A stretch of DNA of 64,000 nt from Amphiura filiformis (lineage: Eukaryota > Echinodermata > Ophiuroidea > Amphilepidida > Amphiuridae): contig NC_092646.1 of assembly GCF_039555335.1 (NCBI RefSeq), forward strand, positions 21,163,029-21,227,028, written 5' to 3'. The translations under genes were made by a program, and so were the position numbers. Each line of letters begins with the position of its first letter. Position 1 is the stretch's first letter. Positions 57,077 to 64,000 of the stretch are shown piece after piece. The notes under the pieces were generated by a model. It worked only from the letters and a program-made list of their open reading frames with translations, did not search any database and was not told the origin of the DNA.

Positions 57077-58335
57077 TATTTGACCATTTTACTAGTAGCC
57101 TAAAAAGTGCCAATTTTTGCACTCTTCATGCGACTTCATCAGGCACATTTTTTTCACTTTTGCACCATATGTATTCACCATTTTAGCTTCAATATGACAA
57201 AAATGTTCGCACATTTCTATCGTAACTTTATTCCATCACCAATAGGTGCTGGACTCATATTGCTGAATTAAGCAAAAAATATTCTGAAAAATACAAACTG
57301 TCGCCATTCAGGGGAGCTAGGGAATTCTGAGAAAATTGATTTTATTTTTTATTTTTTACTGGTGTGTGCATTTTGGTAAACAGTACCCTTTGCAAAGTTG
57401 TATCATATTTGAATTTGATTAGAGGGTATTACCAGACTTGGTACATTTGCATGTGACGCCAACAGGATATTTATGGCGATGTTTTTCCTCTGCTGCTGTT
57501 TTTGCCAACAAAAAATTAATAGTCAACCTTATGACTCATAATTTCCTCTTCAAAATCATAGCATGGTTATTCAAAATTACAACGTTCAAGCAAGATTGTC
57601 TCCAAATATGGAAAAAAACTCTCTTTGCAGCCAGACTTGTGACTTGAGTCACAACTTGTGACTTGACTTGCACTTTACTTACTTGTGACTTAGACAAAAT
57701 GACTTGGACTTGGACTCAGTGGCATAGCTAGGGGTTGTGGGGCTAAGGATACATAATGGTGCCCCCCCCCCCCGGCCTCCAAAACTTGAAACAATTGTGC
57801 GGGGAGTGTGCAATAGGGCCTACCACTAATTAATTTTGGTAATGAAGTTGAATATCGGTCTTAAATTGATCTTTCAAATGACTACTTGTGCTGAAATGCA
57901 TGTGGAGCGTGCGAAAATGTTGATTTTCATTGCTTGGAGGGGTGCAGAATTGATGCTGAATTGGTCATTTTGGCTCCCCAGTCCCCCCTCCATGTGGCGC
58001 CCAGGGCATGTTGCCCAGAGTTGTACGTCTATGGTGGGATGATCGCACCACAATGATTGAATCTAATCTATTGTTAGCAAATAGCCTGCTCCCCCTTTAA
58101 AAAAGAGGGGGAGGGGGGAGTAGTGTATAGGAAACCTCTTCAGATAGAGTGAAAATGGATCATTTTGACCCCTCCGAAAAAAAAATCTGACCCCTCTGAA
58201 CAAAGGGTCCGAGTCTTTTTTCAGCCTGATGTGGTTGCAAACATGCAGTTATGTTGAATCACAATTCCGGATTGAATCAACCCTTTGCCTTAGTTTTAAA
58301 CATTGTATGTGGGTATTGGACCTTGCCATGCTAAT
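57077..58335. other. Noncoding stretch
   Basis: A (GACTTG)n-like run lies at 57637-57720, then CAGTGGCATAGCTAGGGG, a hAT-like end, near 57719. C- and G-runs occur near 57763 and 58108. No gene seen. Confidence 0.4.
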
Positions 58336-59760
58336 GCTTCAGATTTCACACCACCAAATAGTATTATATGGTCGTGCGCCCTGAATGCATTTCTCAGCCT
58401 AAAGTAAGCATTAAAATGAGCAGAAATTTGCATAACTTTGGATTGGTCATGATTAGTATTATTAAACACTTGAGAATGTTCCTGTAATCTTATTGGTTCT
58501 TACCTGTGTGATATGACACGATATCACACGGGTCAGCGCATGTGCATCGACTATGTGTGCATCGCTATTTGAACCAATCGGAGGCGCATAGCAACAACGG
58601 GACTGATCAATTTTAAGCCCTAGGTATAATTCTTTGCAAAATGTAGGATTTAATTTGATTGATATTTTTATTTGAATTGAAGTGTTTAAGAATGAGAATA
58701 AAGGTATTGTTTTTAGCTGCTGTCGGGCATCTATCGTCTCATATAACATGGGCGACATCATTATTTTCGGCGTAAAACAACTCGGCTTCGCCTCGTTGTT
58801 TTACTTAAAATAATGATGTCGACCGTGTTATATGAGACGATAGATGCACTCCAGCGGCTAAAAACAATACCTTTATTCTCTAAATATCAAATCCTGCAAG
58901 TGTACCACAGATGGCAGAGATCGAGTATTTTTTTTGATTTTTAAGCAGTCGTTTCTGTATAGAAACACTGGCATGATTTTGGAGGTAAATTTGGTAATTC
59001 CCAGACATAGACTTCGAGGGCCAGTCGTAAAAAAATAATGACGGTCAACCTATATTTTTTCCCAGTCAGAGGGATCAGGCTAGGGCTATTTTCAACCATC
59101 ATAGCTGTCGCTAAGAACTGAGTCGCTCTTGCGAAGAAAAAATGATGTTTTCTTGAGGTGAATTTCTATGGGGATTTATTTGGTGGTGTGATATCTGCAT
59201 TGGGCTGTGTGTAAGAGCATTGGTGTGTAGGCAACACGCTTTGATACATCTCCGTGATAGAAAATTGTCATTGACAATAATATTTAACCAGATTAAGTCC
59301 CGGATTAAGTGCTTTTCTTCTGTTTTGGGTAAGTTTTCTGTTAAATGTAGGCTTACAATGTGGGGGGGGGGGGGGGGCTAGATATGGCGACTTGGAAATT
59401 TGCTCAAAAATGGCTTGCTTTAGACTGAAGTGTTGACTTTAAGCTTACAGGAAATATTCTAGCACTGTGTCCATGAGTAAGTTTCATTATGGTGCTGCCT
59501 ACTTGAATATAGATCTGGAATAATTAACATTTGTTTCAACTTTTACATGTGCCATTTGACTCAATTGAAAACATCTAAAAGATTAGGCCCTGCCTAATTT
59601 TCATATCTGAATGTTGCTATCTTCAGTAGATAGCATGTGGTTAGCAATGCACATGCTGTATTGATTTGAGTCAGCATCATACTTATACTTGAATTTAACT
59701 TTTAATGGTCAAGATATGTTGAGATAGGCTGAAGATGATGTAAAATAATCCTTTTGAAAA
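58336..59760. repeat. Tandem duplication block, unit 1
   Basis: Includes TTCAGATTTCACACC to GATTGGTCATGATTAG, then (after an inserted palindrome) CAAATCCTGCAAGTGTACC to GTGGTGTGATATCT, then ATTGGGCTGTGTGTAAGAGC and a G-run to ATATTTGCTCC. The parts recur at 59773-60153 and 60398-61290. Confidence 0.8.
58455..58888. mobile_element. Inserted palindrome in duplication unit 1
   Basis: Long arms around 58685-58890 (AATAAAGGTATTGTTTTTAG, ATCTATCGTCTCATATAACA and complements) plus left sequence with GTGTGATATGACACGATATC. Absent from the paralogous site at 60958-60964. Confidence 0.7.
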
Positions 59761-59772
59761 ATATTTGCTCCC

Positions 59773-60153
59773 TGCATTGGGCTGTGTATAAGAACATTGG
59801 TGTGTAAGCGACATGCTTTGTTTACATCTCTGTGATAGAAAATTGTCATTTACAATAATATTTAACCAGATTAAGTCCCGGATTATATGCTTTTTTTCTG
59901 TTTTGGGTAAGTTTTAAATGTAGGTCTACAATGGGGGGGGGGGGGGGTTGAAGACTGAAGTGTTGACTTTAAGATTACAGGAAATAATCTTACACTGTGT
60001 CCATGAGTAAGTTTAATTATGGTGCTGCCTACTTGAAAATAGATCTGGATATATTAACATTTGTTTCAACTTTTACATGTGCCCTGTGACTCAATTGAAA
60101 AGATTGAGATGCAAAGAATTAGACCCTGCCTAATTATCATATCTGAATGTTGC
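59773..60153. repeat. Tandem duplication block, unit 2
   Basis: Starts CATTGGGCTGTGTATAAGAA; ends at GAATGTTGCTA, where the mariner-like MITE is inserted. Confidence 0.8.
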
Positions 60154-60395
60154 TACAATCAACTAAAAAGTCTTGGAACGCTATGCGTAAAAAACGGAAA
60201 ACTGTCACCCCTCTCCCTGTGCAATGTTGAGAAATACCAAAGTCTTCAGCTTTTCCCAATGTGTTCCAACATTGATTGATGGGGAGAGGGAAGGGTAAAT
60301 CATTGTTGTAGATGTCATGCTTGTTTCCAGGCAAAATATACGTCATTTCCATGACAGAGTGTACCAAGCGTTCCAAAGACTTTTTTCGTAGATTG
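60154..60395. mobile_element. Mariner-like MITE, ~240 bp
   Basis: CAATCAACTAAAAAGTCTTG at the left; the complement ends GTAGATTG. TA on both sides. The arms extend through GGAACGCT; the middle holds AACATTGATTG-type inverted words. AAAAAGTCTTGGAACGC-type termini are typical of Tc1/mariner elements. Confidence 0.75.
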
Positions 60396-60397
60396 TA

Positions 60398-61290
60398 GGT
60401 CTACAATGGGGGGGGGTGCTAGATATGGCGACTTGGAAATTGCTCAAAAATGGCTTGCTTTAGACTGAAGTGTTGACTTTCAGCTTACAGGAAATATTCT
60501 TACACTGTGTCCATGAGTAAGTTTCATTATGGTGCTGCCTAATAGATCTGGATATATTAACATTTGTTTCAACTTTTACATGTGCCCTGTGACTCAATTG
60601 AAAACATCTAAAAGATTGAGATGCAAAGAATTAGGCCCTGCCTAATTATCATATCTGAATGTTGCTATCTTCAGTAGATAGCATGTGGTTAGCAATGCAC
60701 AGGCTGTATTGATTTGAGTCAGCATCATACTTAAACTTGAATTATTTAACTTTTAATGGTCAAGATATGTTGAGATAGGCTGAAGATGATGTAAAATAAT
60801 CCGTTTGAAAAATATTTGCTCCCTTCAGATTTCACACCAAATAGTATTTGCATTTCTCAGGAAAAACCATGCATAGCCTAAAGTAAGCATTAAAGTAAGC
60901 ATTAAATTGAGCAGAAATTTGCATACCTTTGGCTAAATTTGGATTGGTCATGATTAGTAATATCAAATCCTGCAAGTGTACCACAGATGGCAGAGATCGA
61001 GTATTTTTTAATGATTTTAAAGCAGTTGTTTCTGTACAGAAACACTGGCATGATTTTGGAGGTAAATTAGGTAATTCCCAGACATCATAGACTTCGAGGG
61101 CCAGTCGTAAAAAATAATGACGGTCAACCTATATTTTTTCCCAGTCAGAGGGATCAGGCTAGGGCCAATTTCAACCCTCATAGCTGTCGCTAAGAACTGA
61201 GTCGCTCTTGCGAAGAAAAAATGATGTTTTCTTGAGGCGAATTTAGTACATATCTCTATGGGTATTTATTTGGTGGTGTGATATCTTTTA
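60398..61290. repeat. Tandem duplication block, unit 3
   Basis: G-run and GCTAGATATGGCGACTTGG through to GTGGTGTGATATCTTTTAAG. Holds the empty site for the palindrome at 58455-58888. Confidence 0.8.
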
Positions 61291-61712
61291 AGCTAGGTTT
61301 TAACTGCTACGGAGTACAGAGATTTGCTGGAAAATAATACAGAATGTGCAAATGGGTGAGAAAAACTCACCTGCCAATTCTAATTTTTTCCAATAGAGCG
61401 CATTTGACTTAAATAATTTTTTGTGATTGGAAACCCATAGACTTTGTACATGGAGTGTTTCTGACATGTTGCCATTCATCAATTTGTTTTGTGATTTTCT
61501 CTTCTTTATAACCACGACACGAATCTGATTTTATTGCAAATATGCTATTTTTATAAGGTCAGTGATTTTTTCCCAAGATATTGGTCTTAAGAGTAGGTCA
61601 CCTACCTTTGCACAGTTTTTGTGGTTTCTTTTTTGAGTGTGGGGGTGGGGTCAACTTTCTTGACTTATACTAGAAACACTAAATTATCTAAATTCTAGAA
61701 TTTTTTGAGCTA
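61291..61712. other. Noncoding spacer
   Basis: No gene or structured repeat seen. Confidence 0.3.
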
Positions 61713-61970
61713 AGGGAGTGATCGTTATTTACGACAGGGGGAATGGGCATTTTGAGGGGGGAACCCAAATTTCTTTTGGGGTCTTGAGGGGGAACGCTTA
61801 ATTTGTTTGTTGAACCAGGAGCCGGGGATTGTTAAGTTTTAATGGAGAAATTCGGAAAACAATGGGGAATCCAAAATTTTTGAGCGGATGCGAGGGGGGA
61901 ACACATATTTTTTTGTCAATATTTTTTCCAAAATGCCCATCCCCCCCACCGTAAATAACGATCAGTCCCT
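61713..61970. mobile_element. MITE with AGGGAGTGATCGTTATTTAC ends
   Basis: Terminal repeats of about 21 bp; G/A-rich GAGGGGGGAAC interior repeated in both halves. CTAA occurs at both borders. Confidence 0.65.
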
Positions 61971-62076
61971 AACTATAGGTCCAATCAACAAACAAGGTCT
62001 CATATGAAAGGTAATCAAAGGTTTTGGAGAATTCTCAAACACTTTAATCATGATCATGATATGTGAGTAATGTGAC

Positions 62077-62320
62077 CATCCACCACAAAGTGGTAGTAAA
62101 GTCAGCTCTAGACCATTTTCTGTTTATTGCAGATGTTGAAAGAATGTACTTTCAGCTTTAAAATGACACCTCAACCAGCTTCATCGGACATCTGGAAGTG
62201 AAGTTATGGTTCATCAAAGGTCAAATTCCTTATATATTTTACATAGAAATCCAAATACTGTTTTGATTGTATCTCAAAATGGAAAATGCCGACTTTACGA
62301 CCAGTTTGTGGTGGATGGGC
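62077..62320. repeat. Foldback, ~245 bp
   Basis: CCATCCACCACAAAGTGG / CCAGTTTGTGGTGGATGG arms with AAAGTCAGC / GCCGACTTT inside. Weakly paired centre. Confidence 0.6.
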
Positions 62321-62819
62321 ACATATTGTTCCTTGTGGTTTGACTGCATACAATTAGACAAAAGTGCAGCTAGACATGTTGAAGTTATTGTGCAATATAA
62401 GGAAATGAATATGAGTTGGCTACAGACAATAATAGAGAAAACGGGTGCAACATATTTTAAGGATTGTCAGTGATTTACTCAACCAGAACATCTGGAAATT
62501 CATATAAATTGAGATTTAAATAAAATATCATGTATTGTCAAATGAAACATAGCTAGAGCTTAATCCTTTAGTTCTACATGTAAGTGGCAATAAAAGTCAA
62601 ATTTTAATAGTTTTGCAATTTGAGGGAAATGGTCCAAAACATTCAATTTTATGATTTCTTACAATTTCAGTAACAAACACAGCATATGAAAAAACACCCT
62701 AAAAATGCCCCTACATGTATTTCTAATTATTGACAAAATATTCAAATTTGACTTCTATTGCCAGTTAGAAAGTTAAGGATTATGATTTCGCTATGTTTCA
62801 TTTGGCAAAATGAGATAAT

Positions 62820-62957
62820 GGTATGAGTGTTTGGACAGTATTTTTTGTGGGACATGAGAGCACATCAGACATATTCAGAGTGCAATTTGGTGTGTCTGAT
62901 GTGCTCAGGTTGATCCCCCCAAAAATACTGTGCAAAGGTGGGTGACCGATCCCTTGA
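62820..62957. mobile_element. Foldback family F1, short deletion derivative
   Basis: GGTATGAGTGTTTGGACAG and GAGAGCACATCAGACATATT at the left, GTGTCTGATGTGCTCAGG and CCGATCCCTT at the right; the whole interior is lost, leaving about 138 bp. Confidence 0.75.
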
Positions 62958-63048
62958 ACCATTGTGCAATTGGAATTCCCCTTGAAATCACCTTTTTTGC
63001 CATTTACTATTATTTGTGATTAGTGAACCTTGCAAATTGTATCTGCAG

Positions 63049-63137
63049 AATGAAAAGACTGGATATTGGGACTTTCCAGCATTACTAAAATATAATAATA
63101 GTGACAACTGCACCCAGTTGGATGGAACTTACATTTT
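63049..63137 (+). CDS. Candidate coding exon upstream of the secreted gene
   Basis: Between the acceptor TGTATCTGCAG and the strong donor gtaagtca, 89 nt read NEKTGYWDFPALLKYNNS then DNCTQLDGTYI. Splice signals and residue mix suit an extracellular protein exon, but I see no partner exon and no family. It could belong to an upstream neighbour of the same kind or be chance. Confidence 0.25.
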
Positions 63138-63735
63138 GTAAGTCAAAGTTTCTACACCAACTAGAATTGGAGTTGAAAGCTTGTGAAAGGACATTGCTGT
63201 TGTGCAAAACTGTATGGTTATTCTATACTCTAAGGAGGAAGTACATTTTGCAAATTGGATAAAGGTGGAACTGTTATCTGAAATTCACTTTATGTTTTGA
63301 GAAAAGAGGTCAAAACATATTTACCATTTCTCTATGACATCATTTAACTAGAGAAGAGTTGTTGCTTTTTCATCAGCAAACTAGTATGGTCTGATTTGAC
63401 AGGTTACCATGGTTACAACACTTGGGTACATTTGAATGGATTTGAATTTGACAAATATCCAACAAATGCATGGAACCACTTACAATTTTGAAAGACATAC
63501 CGTTTCTAATGTGAAGTCAATAAATGTGTTTTTGCTGGAAGTGATGCGTGGAATTATCAAACATACTATCAGATTGGAGTGATGAAATTGCATCATCTGA
63601 ATAGAGTTAAGAAACTTGAGGCATTGCATGGTGAAAGAGAGAACCTTTTTAGCATAAAAGAAATAACCTTCTTATATGGAAAGAAATAAACTTAATTGAT
63701 GCAACATTTTGAACTCGACCAAATTCTTGATTTTC

Positions 63736-64000
63736 ATGATGGCACACAGATTGTATTTGTGCCTTCTCCTGTTTTCACTTGTGATGATCTGTTTTGATTT
63801 AGCATCATCTGAAGCCAGTGATACTGTAAGATGTCAAAATCAACATTTCATTCTTTCGCGGAATGATACACTTACAATCCACACATATAGGAATGAAACC
63901 TGTGACTTTCTGGTGTCCTCCTCTGATAACCACAGCATTACTGTGAATTTTCTTTGGATGTCCTCCTGGTCCATTTTTGACGACATGTACTTTACCATAG
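63736..64000 (+). CDS. Secreted CUB-like protein, N-terminal part; gene runs off the right edge
   Basis: Open from ATGATG at 63736 to the window end (88 codons, no stop). Residues 1-27 (MMAHRLYLCLLLFSLVMICF and on to ASSEA) form a clear signal peptide. Cys33 and Cys56 are spaced like the first disulfide of a CUB domain, followed by CDFLVSSS, SITVNFLWM and FDDMYFTI, fitting the CUB pattern of hydrophobic strands and an acidic pair. N-glycosylation sites NDT, NET and NHS are present (43, 53, 65). Expected role: secreted or surface protein. Whether the frame reaches the end as one exon cannot be seen; CUB is a fit by pattern, not a proof. Confidence 0.6.
   Translation, partial: MMAHRLYLCLLLFSLVMICFDLASSEASDTVRCQNQHFILSRNDTLTIHTYRNETCDFLVSSSDNHSITVNFLWMSSWSIFDDMYFTI

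Noticed and set aside
62267-62473. 68-codon open frame before the secreted gene
   Set aside because: Overlaps the right arm of a foldback and has no signal or domain.

Overview
This is a gene-poor, AT-rich stretch of animal nuclear DNA. Introns with GT..AG borders, an LSm10 gene, a Jagunal gene, CYP2-type P450 exons and animal-type retroelements (CR1-like, RTE-like, Penelope/GIY-YIG) show a metazoan. The mix of short palindromic transposons and scattered TAGGCCTAC-type words reminds me of marine invertebrate deuterostomes (echinoderm or hemichordate). That placement is inference, not proof.

Genes. On the left, minus strand, lies a tandem cytochrome P450 locus: exon 1 of copy A (4806-5178), a long exon 2 (2177-3127), then exon 1 of copy B (864-1257), whose remaining exons would lie off the left edge. 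Copy A has lost its in-frame ATG, and no heme-binding exon is visible after exon 2. In the middle are two intact single-copy genes: LSM10 (38346-38723, plus; U7 snRNP Sm-like protein) and JAGN1 (two exons, 47225-47313 and 44079-44520, minus; ER membrane protein). At the right edge (63736-64000, plus) starts a secreted, CUB-like protein cut off by the window.

Retroelements. A CR1-like LINE (26161-29650, minus) is killed by several frameshifts, a stop codon in the FADD region and an inserted foldback. A 5'-truncated RTE-like LINE (35503-35810, minus) has a 12-bp target duplication. A broken GIY-YIG domain of Penelope type lies at 54700-55082 (plus).

Repeats. Most of the rest is non-autonomous DNA transposons, mainly long inverted-repeat (foldback/MITE) elements of more than a dozen families. 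The main one (family F1, at least seven loci) inserts at TTAA; one copy sits in another, with a third unrelated foldback inside it. Others have signatures of hAT (perfect 8-bp duplications), pogo/mariner (TA) and possibly Mutator (10 bp). There are also minisatellites, a telomere-like tract, and a tandemly duplicated block at 58.3-61.3 kb that preserves a filled and an empty insertion site.

No operon, CRISPR array or bacterial-type system is present. The genes show no evident joint pathway; the interest lies in the decayed P450 duplicate, nested transposons and several undescribed repeat structures.
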